From assembly GCA_003249955.1 (NCBI GenBank), contig QKHS01000004.1:34100-98099 (forward strand): a DNA stretch of 64,000 nucleotides. Reading direction: 5' to 3'. Below, in pieces: positions 55,396-63,423 of the stretch. Under the pieces are notes generated by a model. That model saw nothing but the letters and a program-made list of their open reading frames with translations. It ran no database searches and was not told where the DNA came from. The stretch comes from Bacteroidales bacterium. GTDB lineage: Bacteria > Bacteroidota > Bacteroidia > Bacteroidales > ML635J-15. Positions within the stretch are counted from its first letter, which is position 1, and every line of letters begins with the position of its first letter. The position numbers were made by a program, and so were the translations under genes.

Positions 55396-56274
55396 ATGGA
55401 AGTAAAGTATCAATATGTTCAGAAATATCAAATCAGAGATCTGGAACTTATAAGCGGAATAAAAGCTCATACCATAAGGATCTGGGAACAGAGATACAAA
55501 ATTTTTAATCCTGAAAGAAGTTCTACTAACATAAGATTTTACTCAGACAATGATCTTAAAAAATTATTGAATATTGTTGTGCTTATTAATCATGGCCGCA
55601 GAATCTCAGATTTTAAAAATAAAACAGACAGGCAAATCTCAGAGATGGTTCAGGCTGAGAGCTTTGGAAATCTGTCACAGGAGTTTTTACTTGTTGCGGT
55701 TTTAGATTTTGATATTTCTTTTTTTAACAGACTTTTTGATGATTCAGTTAATAAATCTGGGTTTGAAGAAACAGTTGAAAAACTTATTTATCCTTTGCTT
55801 GAGAGAATCGGGATTCTTTGGCAGACTGGAGCAATAAGCCCTGCTCATGAGCATTTTGTGTCGAATATAGTAAGACAGAAGTTTTTTACACAAATTGACA
55901 GTCTTCCTGAACCGGAAAAAGATAAAAAAACATTTTTAATGTTTTTGCCATTTTACGAGCAACATGAGACAGGTTTATTGTATTCATATTATCTTGTCAG
56001 GAAGTATGGACACAAAGTGGTGTATCTGGGACAGAATGTTCCTGATACGGATGTGTTTAAAACTGCCGGAGTCGTAAAACCGGATTATATTGTAAGTTTT
56101 TTTGTCTCTCATTTTGAGAATTCTGCAATTAAGTCAATTCTTAAAAATTTTACAACTGAAATGCCGGAGACAATATTTCTGGCATCAGGAATACAGTTAG
56201 CAGATATTAAAAATGATATTTCTGAAAATCTGAAAATATTATCAACTCCTGCTGAAATTAAAAGTTTTTTGTAA
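55396..56274 (+). CDS. MerR family regulator with B12-binding domain (CarH/LitR-like)
   Basis: A 292-residue protein. MerR-type winged helix at residues 11-80 (YQIRDLELISGIKAHTIRIWEQRY, IRFYSDNDLKKLLNIVVLINHG). A four-helix cap follows, with Trp142, Glu152 and His153 in the exact Wx9EH arrangement used by CarH photosensors. The cobalamin-binding domain (about 178-290) has the EQHETG form of the ExHxxG B12 motif with His190, and YLGQNVPDTDV. It is therefore a candidate adenosylcobalamin-based light or B12 sensor. No carotenoid genes are visible nearby, so the target is unknown. It faces the same way as the YkgJ-type gene downstream. Confidence 0.88.
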   Translation: MEVKYQYVQKYQIRDLELISGIKAHTIRIWEQRYKIFNPERSSTNIRFYSDNDLKKLLNIVVLINHGRRISDFKNKTDRQISEMVQAESFGNLSQEFLLVAVLDFDISFFNRLFDDSVNKSGFEETVEKLIYPLLERIGILWQTGAISPAHEHFVSNIVRQKFFTQIDSLPEPEKDKKTFLMFLPFYEQHETGLLYSYYLVRKYGHKVVYLGQNVPDTDVFKTAGVVKPDYIVSFFVSHFENSAIKSILKNFTTEMPETIFLASGIQLADIKNDISENLKILSTPAEIKSFL

Positions 56275-56418
56275 AATCATGCAAAAAACAGATTGATAAT
56301 TTAAGTAAGACTTCAGAGTGTCTTCATGTAAATGTACAAATAATGATATAGAGTGTATTTATGTATCTGATTAAGTTAAATTATATTTTAAAATATGCAA
56401 AGCATTGTGAGCATTAAT

Positions 56419-56426
56419 TAAATTTG
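56419..56426 (+). promoter_or_regulatory. Promoter -7 element close to the YkgJ-type gene
   Basis: TAAATTTG is an exact TAnnTTTG match and ends only 9 nt before the ATG at 56436, leaving room for almost no leader. Confidence 0.55.
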
Positions 56427-56435
56427 CAAAAAAAA

Positions 56436-56675
56436 ATGGAATGCCGTAAATGCGGAGCCTGTTGTATAGCTCCTTCTATATCAAGTAATATTCCCGGGAT
56501 GCCCGAAGGAGGAAAATCTCCTAACACAAGATGTATTCATCTGGATGATAATATGTTATGTAAAATCTTTACAAGCCCTGACAGGCCAAGGGTTTGCCAT
56601 GAGAGTAAAGCAGATCCTGTTTTTTGCGGAAAAAATTTTGATGAGGCAATTAAAATTTTTAATAGTTTGGAGTGA
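56436..56675 (+). CDS. YkgJ family cysteine cluster protein
   Basis: About 79 residues from the ATG at 56436 (MECRKCGACC). The upstream frame can be extended four codons only by a TTG start, and the -7 element overlaps that, so I use the ATG. Cysteine motif CRKCGACC at the start, then TRCIHLDDNMLCKIF and PRVCHESKADPVFCGKN, eight cysteines in the YkgJ (UPF0153/CxxCxxCC) pattern. It probably binds zinc or an Fe-S cluster. Function unknown. Length is short for the family but complete, running to a stop codon. Confidence 0.85.
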   Translation: MECRKCGACCIAPSISSNIPGMPEGGKSPNTRCIHLDDNMLCKIFTSPDRPRVCHESKADPVFCGKNFDEAIKIFNSLE

Positions 56676-56682
56676 AATTTGA

Positions 56683-56690
56683 TAACTTTG
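56683..56690 (+). promoter_or_regulatory. Promoter -7 element for the 167-residue lipoprotein
   Basis: TAACTTTG, exact TAnnTTTG match, 37 nt before the ATG at 56728. Confidence 0.6.
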
Positions 56691-56727
56691 CGGAGCTAAA
56701 ATAAATATTAATTCTAATTTTAAAATT

Positions 56728-57231
56728 ATGAAAAAAACCAGTTTTCTTATTATCGGGATGATTATTCTTGCAGGTATCTTTTTTACAGCATGCCCTTATT
56801 CATCAACAGTTCCGCTTTCAAACGCAAGCGTTAAATACGGACCTGAATTGCTCGGTAAATGGGTAGTTGAAGATGAATATTCAGAAACCCCAAATTACTT
56901 TATTTTCAGTGATGTTGACGGAATGAAATTTAAAGCTGAAAAATATGAGTATAATTCAACTGATGAAATTTATGAAGTAAGCGGAACATATGTTTGTCAT
57001 TTTACTGACATTGGAAAAACAAGATTTGCAAATATGAATCAGGACGGAACTTTTTATTTCTACAAAATCGAAATGGTTGGTACCAGTCAGTTTAAATTGT
57101 TTGAAGTTACAGATAATATTGACGAAACATTTTCATCATCTACAGAGTTAATGGCATTCTTTACAAAATACAAAGACCTCAGTTTCTTTTACAATAAAGA
57201 TGAAGAAACTTACAATAAATCTATAGAGTAG
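56728..57231 (+). CDS. Predicted lipoprotein, unknown
   Basis: A 167-residue protein with a lipoprotein signal ending in FFTAC (Cys22). The body is beta-rich (YFIFSDVDGMKFKAEKYEYNSTDEIYEVSGTYVCHF and on, read in order), as in lipocalin-like Bacteroidota lipoproteins. It has a second free Cys (Cys93 region). I do not recognise a family. Its 3' end overlaps the convergent aroE stop by 11 bp. Confidence 0.7.
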   Translation: MKKTSFLIIGMIILAGIFFTACPYSSTVPLSNASVKYGPELLGKWVVEDEYSETPNYFIFSDVDGMKFKAEKYEYNSTDEIYEVSGTYVCHFTDIGKTRFANMNQDGTFYFYKIEMVGTSQFKLFEVTDNIDETFSSSTELMAFFTKYKDLSFFYNKDEETYNKSIE

Positions 57232-57973
57232 AGTTCCATATTTCCCATGCTTTATCGGCTTGTTCGTAAAGCATGGTCAAACCATTTACTGTTAATGCGC
57301 CTTTATCGGCGCATTTTTTTAGGAATAAAGTTTGCGCCGGGTTGTAAACCAGATCAATACAGAAGTGTTTGTCTGTTACATATTTGTAAGGAATTTGCGG
57401 ACAGGAATCTATATTCGGGAACATACCTACGGGAGTTGCGTTAATTAAAATGTTATGACGCTTTAATACTGCCTCGGTAATATTTGAATAAGAAATTTGT
57501 TTTAAATTTTCGGGTTCCCTCGAAACGTTTGTTGACCCGATTCCCATTTCTTTTAATACAAAACTTACTGTTTTACCGGAACCTCCGCTACCAAAAATAA
57601 GAGCCTTGCTTCCTTCAGGAAAATTTAATTCAGCAAAAGTCTTCTGCAATCCGAAAACATCGGTGTTATAGCCTTTAAGAGAGAACTTCTCACCATTCCT
57701 TGTAATTTTTATAGTATTTACAGTACCCAGTCTCAGGATAGTTTCATCCAGCTCGTTTAAGTAAGGAATAACAAGCTCTTTGTAAGGAGTTGTTACGTTT
57801 AACCCGATTAAATTAGGCTGGCTGGTAATAATATTATGTATTTTGGAAATCTCCGAAATAGGGAAGAGATTGTATTTAGCATCAGTAATTCCCAGATTTT
57901 TAAACTTATCTTCAAAATATTTTTGAGAATAGGCGTGTCCCAAAGGGTAACCTATTAAACCGAATTCTCTCAT
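57221..57973 (-). CDS. aroE: Shikimate dehydrogenase
   Basis: I start at the ATG at 57971-57973 (MREFGLIGYPLGHAYSQKYF), which places the shikimate-binding SQKYF motif at the family position; the longer frame adds 17 residues that overlap the upstream gene. About 250 residues. Motifs: GLNVTTPYKELVIP (catalytic Lys), KGYNTDVFGLQKTF (Asp), Rossmann GSGGSGKTVSFVL, and INATPVGMFPN. It reduces 3-dehydroshikimate with NADPH in aromatic amino acid synthesis. It follows the DUF368 gene by 2 nt, so the two are co-transcribed. Confidence 0.94.
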   Translation of the reverse strand: MREFGLIGYPLGHAYSQKYFEDKFKNLGITDAKYNLFPISEISKIHNIITSQPNLIGLNVTTPYKELVIPYLNELDETILRLGTVNTIKITRNGEKFSLKGYNTDVFGLQKTFAELNFPEGSKALIFGSGGSGKTVSFVLKEMGIGSTNVSREPENLKQISYSNITEAVLKRHNILINATPVGMFPNIDSCPQIPYKYVTDKHFCIDLVYNPAQTLFLKKCADKGALTVNGLTMLYEQADKAWEIWNSTL

Positions 57974-57975
57974 TT

Positions 57976-58890
57976 TTATTCTTCTCCTTTCTTTAATGAA
58001 GCAGCATAATGCTCCATAAGCCATATTGTGAAAATACCGGCAATTATAATAATTATTGAAATGAAAAACTCTGTATTTATTTCAGGTAATAACCAGTCAT
58101 AACCGACGAGCTTAACTTTATCACCGAATTTTTCGGTTATACTGGTTTTCCATGGCCATAAAATCAGAACAGAACCAAGAATAAAGCCTGTTAAAGTTCC
58201 GATTGTATGATCTCTGTATTTTTTAAATACCCATGATAACAGGTATGAAAATCCTAAAAGTCCGAATGCTGCCCCGGCAACTACAGGCAGTAAAACAGCA
58301 ATGTCAAGATTACTTACTGATTCTATCATTACCAGTTGATAATTCCCTAAAAGAATTAAAACAAAAGATCCGCTTATTCCCGGTAATATCATGCTGCATG
58401 CTGCTACCATACCACATAGGAACAGATACCATATTGCTGAATTTTCGCTTGCAGGGCTTACAACAGAAACGGTTATTGCTATTGCTGTTCCGAGAGCCGA
58501 GACAAGGATAACACTGAAATTCCATTTTTTTATTTCTTTTCCTACAAAATATACTGATGCCAGAACAAGTCCGAAAAAGAATGACCAAATGTAAACAGGG
58601 TAGTATTCAAACAAATATTCGAATAGCTTTGCTACGCTGATTATCGCGACTCCGACACCTGCAAATACGGAAATAAGAAAATATAAATCTATGTGAACAA
58701 TTAATTCTTTTATCTTTCCTGAAAACAAAAGTTTTAGTGCTTTTAAATTGAACGATTTAATGGCGTTAAGAAGTCTTTCGAAAATACCTGTTAAAAGTGC
58801 AATTGTACCTCCGGATACTCCGGGAATAACATTTGCTGTTCCCATTGCAATTCCTTTAAAAAACAATATTAATGCCTGCTTTATTTTCAT
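57976..58890 (-). CDS. DUF368 domain-containing membrane protein
   Basis: A 304-residue protein with about eight membrane helices. The start MKIKQALILFFKGIAMGTANVIPGVSGGTIALLTGIFERL (residues 1-40) is diagnostic of DUF368, a polyprenyl-phosphate-flippase-related family. The repeated SGGT and ISGSFVLILLGNY motifs look like an internal duplication. The family has been linked to undecaprenyl-phosphate recycling; that role is from the literature, not visible here. Upstream of aroE, sharing an operon. Confidence 0.9.
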   Translation of the reverse strand: MKIKQALILFFKGIAMGTANVIPGVSGGTIALLTGIFERLLNAIKSFNLKALKLLFSGKIKELIVHIDLYFLISVFAGVGVAIISVAKLFEYLFEYYPVYIWSFFFGLVLASVYFVGKEIKKWNFSVILVSALGTAIAITVSVVSPASENSAIWYLFLCGMVAACSMILPGISGSFVLILLGNYQLVMIESVSNLDIAVLLPVVAGAAFGLLGFSYLLSWVFKKYRDHTIGTLTGFILGSVLILWPWKTSITEKFGDKVKLVGYDWLLPEINTEFFISIIIIIAGIFTIWLMEHYAASLKKGEE

Positions 58891-59030
58891 CTTAAAAATT
58901 TTATGCGAAAATACTTAATTATTGAAACTATCGAAATTAAGTTTTCAACATTAACAGATTTTTAAAGTTATTATTGCATGTAAGTGGAAATCCGGCTAAA
59001 ATTCAGCTTATATTATGCCACATAATCCCA
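58891..59030. other. Gap between DUF368 and the arsenic island
   Basis: 140 bp with no ORF, promoter or terminator I can support; it marks the boundary between housekeeping genes and the arsenic cluster. Confidence 0.5.
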
Positions 59031-60062
59031 TTAATATCTCTTCCTGTTTGCAAAAGCTACCAGCGACAGCATAACCGGAACTTCGACCAGAACCCCGACA
59101 ACTGTTACCAAAGCAGCAGGTGATTGATAGCCGAACAGCACAATTGCAACTGCAACAGCAAGCTCGAAGAAATTGCTCGCACCGATCATAGATGAAGGAG
59201 CACAGGTAGAATATGGTAGTTTCAGTTTTTTCCCCGCAAACCAGGTTATGAAGAAAATGAAATATGTCTGGATGATAAGCGGGACTGCGACCAATAGAAT
59301 TATAAGAGGATTTTTGGTGATTATTTCGCCCTGAAATGCGAAAAGCAAAACCAGGGTTACAAGTAATGCAATGATTGAAAACGGACGTAGTTTTGGCAAA
59401 AGATTCTTTTTTAACCATTCTTCGCCTTTTGCTTTAACTACGGTTCTGTTTGTTAACCATCCGGCAAGTAAAGGAATAACTACGAAAACAATAACGCTTG
59501 TCAATAAGGTTTCATAAGGTATTTTCACATCGGTTATTCCCAATAATAAACCTACAATCGGCACAAAAGCAATCAGAATAATTAAATCGTTTACCGAGAC
59601 CTGAACCAACGTGTAATTAGGATCTCCGTCCGAAAGGTAAGACCATACAAAAACCATTGCTGTGCACGGGGCTGCCCCAAGTAAAATTGCTCCGGCAATA
59701 TATTCGCCAACCATATCGGGGGTGATAAATGCAGCATATATTTTTGAGAAAAATATCCACGCAAAGAATGCCATTGTAAATGGTTTTATGAGCCAGTTTA
59801 CAATAACGGTGAGAATTAACCCTTTTGGTTTTTGTCCAACTCCTTTAATGCTCGAAAAGTCAATTTGCAGCATCATCGGGTAAATCATCAGCCAAATAAG
59901 AACTGCAACAGGGATATTTACATTAAAAATTTCCATTTCGGTGAGAACAGAAATACTGTTACCGGCAAAATGTCCTATAATTATTCCCAAACCAATACAC
60001 AAGGCTACCCACAAAGTGAGGTACTTCTCGAAAAATGCTATTTTCTTTGCTTCCTTTTTCAT
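59031..60062 (-). CDS. arsB: ACR3 family arsenite efflux transporter
   Basis: A 343-residue membrane protein with about ten helices. Start MKKEAKKIAFFEKYLTLWVALCIGLGIIIGHF (1-32) and the conserved thiol Cys133 in GAILLGAAPCTAMVFVWSYL are typical of ACR3 carriers, which expel arsenite from the cytoplasm. The family is distinct from E. coli ArsB; I use arsB/acr3 loosely. It is the last gene of the arsenic operon on the minus strand; a GTAATC repeat separates it from arsC. Confidence 0.9.
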   Translation of the reverse strand: MKKEAKKIAFFEKYLTLWVALCIGLGIIIGHFAGNSISVLTEMEIFNVNIPVAVLIWLMIYPMMLQIDFSSIKGVGQKPKGLILTVIVNWLIKPFTMAFFAWIFFSKIYAAFITPDMVGEYIAGAILLGAAPCTAMVFVWSYLSDGDPNYTLVQVSVNDLIILIAFVPIVGLLLGITDVKIPYETLLTSVIVFVVIPLLAGWLTNRTVVKAKGEEWLKKNLLPKLRPFSIIALLVTLVLLFAFQGEIITKNPLIILLVAVPLIIQTYFIFFITWFAGKKLKLPYSTCAPSSMIGASNFFELAVAVAIVLFGYQSPAALVTVVGVLVEVPVMLSLVAFANRKRY

Positions 60063-60098
60063 ATTCTTAAATTGTTAATCGTGAGGATGTTTGTTTTT

Positions 60099-60262
60099 GT
60101 GATCCGTAATCTGTGATCTGTGATCCGTAATCTGTAAATTGTGGTAAGCTTAAGCATCTGCTTTTTATTTAAAACCAAAAGCAATATTTTAATAAGCGGT
60201 AGCGACTAATGTAAACCACTGATTACCGATTACTGATTACCTAATTACCGATTACTGATATG
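60099..60262. repeat. GTAATC-phrase inverted repeat, copy C, overlapping the 3' end of arsC
   Basis: Left arm 60099-60144 (GTGATCCGTAATCTG...CCGTAATCTGTAAATTGTGG) and right arm 60217-60262 (CCACTGATTACCGATTAC...ACCGATTACTGATATG) are reverse complements with mismatches. The right arm covers the last six codons and the TAA stop of arsC (CAT ATC AGT AAT CGG TAA on the minus strand), so the repeat has supplied the end of that gene. Confidence 0.75.
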
Positions 60263-60685
60263 CTTGTTCCCGATTACCATTTCCTTATAAAACTTCCAAA
60301 ACTCCTCCTTTATTTCGTCTCTTACCCGGCGAAATTCTGACTTTATAAACTCTTCGCTGCCAACTGCATGTGATGGGTCGTCAAAGCCGATATGCATCCG
60401 GTTTTTTACTTTTCCTGTAAACGCCGGACAGTTTTCATTTGCTCCGCCACAAACGGTTATTACATAATCCCATTCTTCGTCAAGATACAAATCAACAGAG
60501 TCGGAAGTGTGGTGCGAAATGTCTATGCCAACTTCTTTCATTGCCTCCACTGCTCCCGGATTTAATTTTCCGCTGGCTTCCGTACCTGCAGAACGGACTA
60601 TAAGTGCAGGATCAAATGATTGTAAAAAACCATGAGCCATTTGAGACCTGCATGAGTTTCCGGTACAAAGAATTAATACTTTCAT
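60245..60685 (-). CDS. arsC: Arsenate reductase, thioredoxin-coupled LMW-phosphatase type
   Basis: A 146-residue protein of the low-molecular-weight phosphotyrosine phosphatase family. Catalytic loop CTGNSCRS gives Cys7 and Cys12; the resolving cysteines are Cys79 and Cys86 in VITVCGGANENCP, the spacing of thioredoxin-coupled ArsC. It reduces arsenate to arsenite. The last six residues (KHISNR) come partly from an intergenic repeat, so they are not conserved family sequence. The protein otherwise has normal length. Confidence 0.93.
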   Translation of the reverse strand: MKVLILCTGNSCRSQMAHGFLQSFDPALIVRSAGTEASGKLNPGAVEAMKEVGIDISHHTSDSVDLYLDEEWDYVITVCGGANENCPAFTGKVKNRMHIGFDDPSHAVGSEEFIKSEFRRVRDEIKEEFWKFYKEMVIGNKHISNR

Positions 60686-60718
60686 AATAGTATCTTTTAT
60701 AATTTATTAAACAAAATA

Positions 60719-61126
60719 TTAATCACTTATTATTAGTTTTTCAATTTCTTTAGCCAGTTCTTCCCTGAATTTTTCAGGTTTGTTTATTACGTATTGAAAA
60801 GCCATTTCTGTGAGGTCTATGTTTAATTCTTCGTTTTCGGGATAAACCAAAAGCAGGGTAGAACCATATGCAAAATAACGGTCAACAAGACTTTTGTTTT
60901 CAGGATCTTCGTAATCGAAAGTCTTGAACTGAACCAGACCATTAATTACTTCGTCCCGGAAGTTATCGGCAAGAACCATTTTTGTTTTTGCTTCAATTTC
61001 CATACATGTAGGACACCTGTGTGTTGCGTGGAAGTAATAAACTATCACTTTTGGGGAATTGGTTTGTGCAAAACTAATGTTTGCAAAAACGAAAATCAGA
61101 AAAATAATTGAAGTTAATTTTTTCAT
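60719..61126 (-). CDS. ArsF-like thioredoxin-fold protein, secreted (paralogue 1)
   Basis: I start at the ATG at 61124-61126 (MKKLTSIIFLIFVFANISFAQ, a signal peptide); the longer frame adds 28 residues. About 135 residues. The conserved block is VIVYYFHATHRCPTC, with HxxxRCxxC; the C-terminal part has a thioredoxin-like order (YFAYGSTLLLVYPENEE). The family is annotated in databases as 'nitrophenyl compound nitroreductase subunit ArsF', from memory. Probably a periplasmic thiol protein. A second copy lies just upstream. Confidence 0.78.
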   Translation of the reverse strand: MKKLTSIIFLIFVFANISFAQTNSPKVIVYYFHATHRCPTCMEIEAKTKMVLADNFRDEVINGLVQFKTFDYEDPENKSLVDRYFAYGSTLLLVYPENEELNIDLTEMAFQYVINKPEKFREELAKEIEKLIISD

Positions 61127-61275
61127 CTGTTTTAATTTTTTTATTTTACATGTTACGAAGAGAATAAAAATTTTCCTCGTCAATGGAATTGTCCCGCTTT
61201 TGCATAACAATTTTAATTATTTTATCGGAATGATTAAATTTAGTTATGCTCATTTATTATGATTTTTACTCCGGA

Positions 61276-61680
61276 CTAAATGGCTTTGTTTACAATATCT
61301 TTAATCTTTTCTTTAATAATATCAGGATTGATGATAGCATTTTTAAATGCAAATCCTGTTATGTCTTCGGCTTTTCCATCAACAATTATTAACAGTGCGG
61401 AACCTGCAATTTCATATTTTTCTGCAATGGCTTCATTTTCTTTTTCGTCAATGTTAATATCGCGAAACACAACATCCTTATTGTCTTTATAATTTTCTTC
61501 GACAGTAATTTTAGCAAGGTTTCCTACAGCAATGCATGTCTCGCAACGCCGTTCTCCATGAAAATATGCAACAGTTATTTTTTCTTTGAATTCATAATTA
61601 TTATTTTTTTTGTCTTTTACTCCGCAGGAAAGAAAAATAAGAATTATTATTGTTGTCGCGATCAGTTTTAAAGCTTTCAT
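61276..61680 (-). CDS. ArsF-like thioredoxin-fold lipoprotein (paralogue 2)
   Basis: I start at the ATG at 61678-61680 (MKALKLIATTIIILIFLSCG), a lipoprotein signal (LSC, Cys19). About 134 residues. It shares with paralogue 1 the block VAYFHGERRCETC (HxxxRCxxC), AEKYEIAGSALLIIVDG and the C-terminal helix. One copy is exported and free, one lipid-anchored, which suggests a division of labour on the outside of the inner membrane. Gene order DGC protein, lipoprotein ArsF, secreted ArsF is consistent with one operon. Confidence 0.78.
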   Translation of the reverse strand: MKALKLIATTIIILIFLSCGVKDKKNNNYEFKEKITVAYFHGERRCETCIAVGNLAKITVEENYKDNKDVVFRDINIDEKENEAIAEKYEIAGSALLIIVDGKAEDITGFAFKNAIINPDIIKEKIKDIVNKAI

Positions 61681-61721
61681 ATATAGCGGTTTTAAGTAAT
61701 TTCTTACAAAATTAAAAATTA

Positions 61722-62090
61722 TCAATATATTACTTCAACTTCATTGTAAACTCTGTTTATGACTTCTTCTGTTACCGGAGTTTTCCCTTTGATGTAGCCT
61801 AAGTCTGTTATTCTGAAGTATTTATAATCTGTAATACCGTGTTTGTCCAGGATTTTCTTTCCGCAATCTGTGGGGCAGCCATCCAACATTAAAATATTTT
61901 TGGATTTAAAGCTTTCGATAGAAGGCTCTATCCCGGCACCAACCACAGCAAGACAATTCATTTTTCGGACTCCGTTATCCCGCAATTTTCTTGCAACAAT
62001 ATCTGTAACCTGTCCTAAGTCACAGGCTCCTGAGCATGCTAAAACCATGAATTCGCTTACTCCGCATAAACAAGATTTATTTTCTTCCAT
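61722..62090 (-). CDS. DGC domain zinc-binding protein
   Basis: A 122-residue protein with conserved cysteines: SCLCGVSEF, ACSGACDLGQV, and the DGC signature MLDGCPTDCGKKIL. The DGC family is predicted to bind zinc or another metal. In Bacteroidota it often sits in arsenic clusters. It overlaps the reading frame of the longer ArsF ORF but not the chosen ArsF start (41-bp gap). Confidence 0.8.
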   Translation of the reverse strand: MEENKSCLCGVSEFMVLACSGACDLGQVTDIVARKLRDNGVRKMNCLAVVGAGIEPSIESFKSKNILMLDGCPTDCGKKILDKHGITDYKYFRITDLGYIKGKTPVTEEVINRVYNEVEVIY

Positions 62091-62101
62091 TTTGTTATAA
62101 T

Positions 62102-63163
62102 TTAAAATTTATATTCAAAGCTAAATAATACATGATGACTGAACTTTTGATAGTCAGCAATAAGTTTATTGACCTGATAATTAAGAGCCAGATTAACTCC
62201 TTTAACAGGAGAAAACTGGAATCCGGTAATTACAGTCTCACGTGCCGGAAATGCTTCCGGGATTAAATTATTTATATTTCTCAGATAATCATATCTCAGG
62301 AAATATTCAAACTTTTTACTTATTGTAAAAGAGCCAAATACAGAAACTCCATCAATGTCAAGATTTTTTACAAATAAATTATTAAGACGGTAATTATATT
62401 CTGCTCCGATTCTGAATTTATTTTTGAATCTGTAGCCGGCAAATGCTGAAAACATTTGTTGTTCCGTAATCGATCCACCGGAGTTTTGTTTAAAATATTC
62501 GTAATAAATTCTCGTTTGCAGAAATTTAAATGGGTTGAAATCAATTCCTGAGGCAATTTTTACTGAACCAAGCCAATCCTGATCTGATCTGAACCCTTCT
62601 CCGTTTGTAAGCGAAAAATCGAAACCAAATTTTTTATTTACTTTATAATATCCTATAAATCCCAAATCTGCCGATGGTAATCCAAAATATTTGTCCTGAA
62701 ATGTTTGAGCAACGTAGCGGTATCCCCAAAATTTTTCCTGGGTAATAAAATGGTTTAGTAATACAGATCCGGCTTGAAGTGTTATGTTATCAGAAGGTTT
62801 CCATTCCAGCGAGGCAAATTTTAAAGTCATAGTGTAATAGCTGCCTTCGTTAAGTTCCAACTGGCTGTAAACAGGATTCATTAAACTGTCGTAAACAATC
62901 GCGTAACCGGCCGTAGTTGGCCTTCCGGCATCCAAAACTATTTTTGCCTGCCATTGTTCCGAGAAACTGTACTGATAACCAAAATGAGCACGGCCAATCC
63001 AGAACCGGTATTTTTGATTTGCTCCTTCTGAAAGATTACTGTCAAAATTCCCAAAAACCTGAACAATGGTTTTCCCGTTAGACCGGAACAGTGTGTCGTT
63101 CTGAGAAACGGCAAATAACGTAATTGTCATAAATGAAATTAATACAATAATCTTATTCAGCAT
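62102..63163 (-). CDS. Predicted porin (outer membrane beta-barrel)
   Basis: I start at the ATG at 63161-63163 (MLNKIIVLISFMTITLFAVSQ, a signal peptide). About 353 residues. The whole protein is an alternating aromatic/charged strand pattern (FWIGRAHFGYQYSF, YYTMTLKFASLEWKPSD, GVNLALNYQVNKL) ending HHVLFSFEYKF, a final aromatic strand. It resembles phosphate-selective O/P-type porins. A role in passing an arsenic or other oxyanion is suggested only by location in the island. Confidence 0.8.
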   Translation of the reverse strand: MLNKIIVLISFMTITLFAVSQNDTLFRSNGKTIVQVFGNFDSNLSEGANQKYRFWIGRAHFGYQYSFSEQWQAKIVLDAGRPTTAGYAIVYDSLMNPVYSQLELNEGSYYTMTLKFASLEWKPSDNITLQAGSVLLNHFITQEKFWGYRYVAQTFQDKYFGLPSADLGFIGYYKVNKKFGFDFSLTNGEGFRSDQDWLGSVKIASGIDFNPFKFLQTRIYYEYFKQNSGGSITEQQMFSAFAGYRFKNKFRIGAEYNYRLNNLFVKNLDIDGVSVFGSFTISKKFEYFLRYDYLRNINNLIPEAFPARETVITGFQFSPVKGVNLALNYQVNKLIADYQKFSHHVLFSFEYKF

Positions 63164-63195
63164 ATTTCTATTTGTATTAGTTGAAAAATAATATT

Positions 63196-63423
63196 TTATC
63201 CGCAACAACAGCAGCACTTTTTTTCAGCAGGAGGGAGCAATGGCAGAATGTCAACAGAACAACATACTCCTTTGGGATTAAGTTCTTCGCACATATTACC
63301 GGTACATGCTGAAGTCATATTTTGCACATCTTTTAAAGTTTTGGCTCCGTTTTTAATTGCATTTTCAATTTCTGCTTTTGTTACATTTTTGCAATGGCAG
63401 ATTATTTCGTTATTTGATTCCAT
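63196..63423 (-). CDS. BFD-like [2Fe-2S] protein with C-terminal five-cysteine tail
   Basis: A 75-residue protein. Bfd-type [2Fe-2S] motif CxC at Cys9/Cys11, then Cys40 and Cys45 in TSACTGNMC, as in bacterioferritin-associated ferredoxin domains. Two more cysteines (54-55) and a Pro-rich link lead to the tail KKCCCCCG (Cys70-74). A run of five cysteines is a plausible metalloid/metal site. It begins within the end of arsM (22-bp overlap) and precedes the porin. Confidence 0.8.
   Translation of the reverse strand: MESNNEIICHCKNVTKAEIENAIKNGAKTLKDVQNMTSACTGNMCEELNPKGVCCSVDILPLLPPAEKKCCCCCG

Noticed and set aside
56424..56435. TTG start for the YkgJ-type gene
   Set aside because: It overlaps the -7 element and leaves no leader; ATG at 56436 fits better.
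57221..57231. Frameshift at the aroE/lipoprotein overlap
   Set aside because: The two genes converge and both have complete ends; an 11-bp tail overlap is normal.
61141..61275. Internal promoter between the two ArsF-like genes
   Set aside because: No TAnnTTTG element found on the minus strand in the gap.
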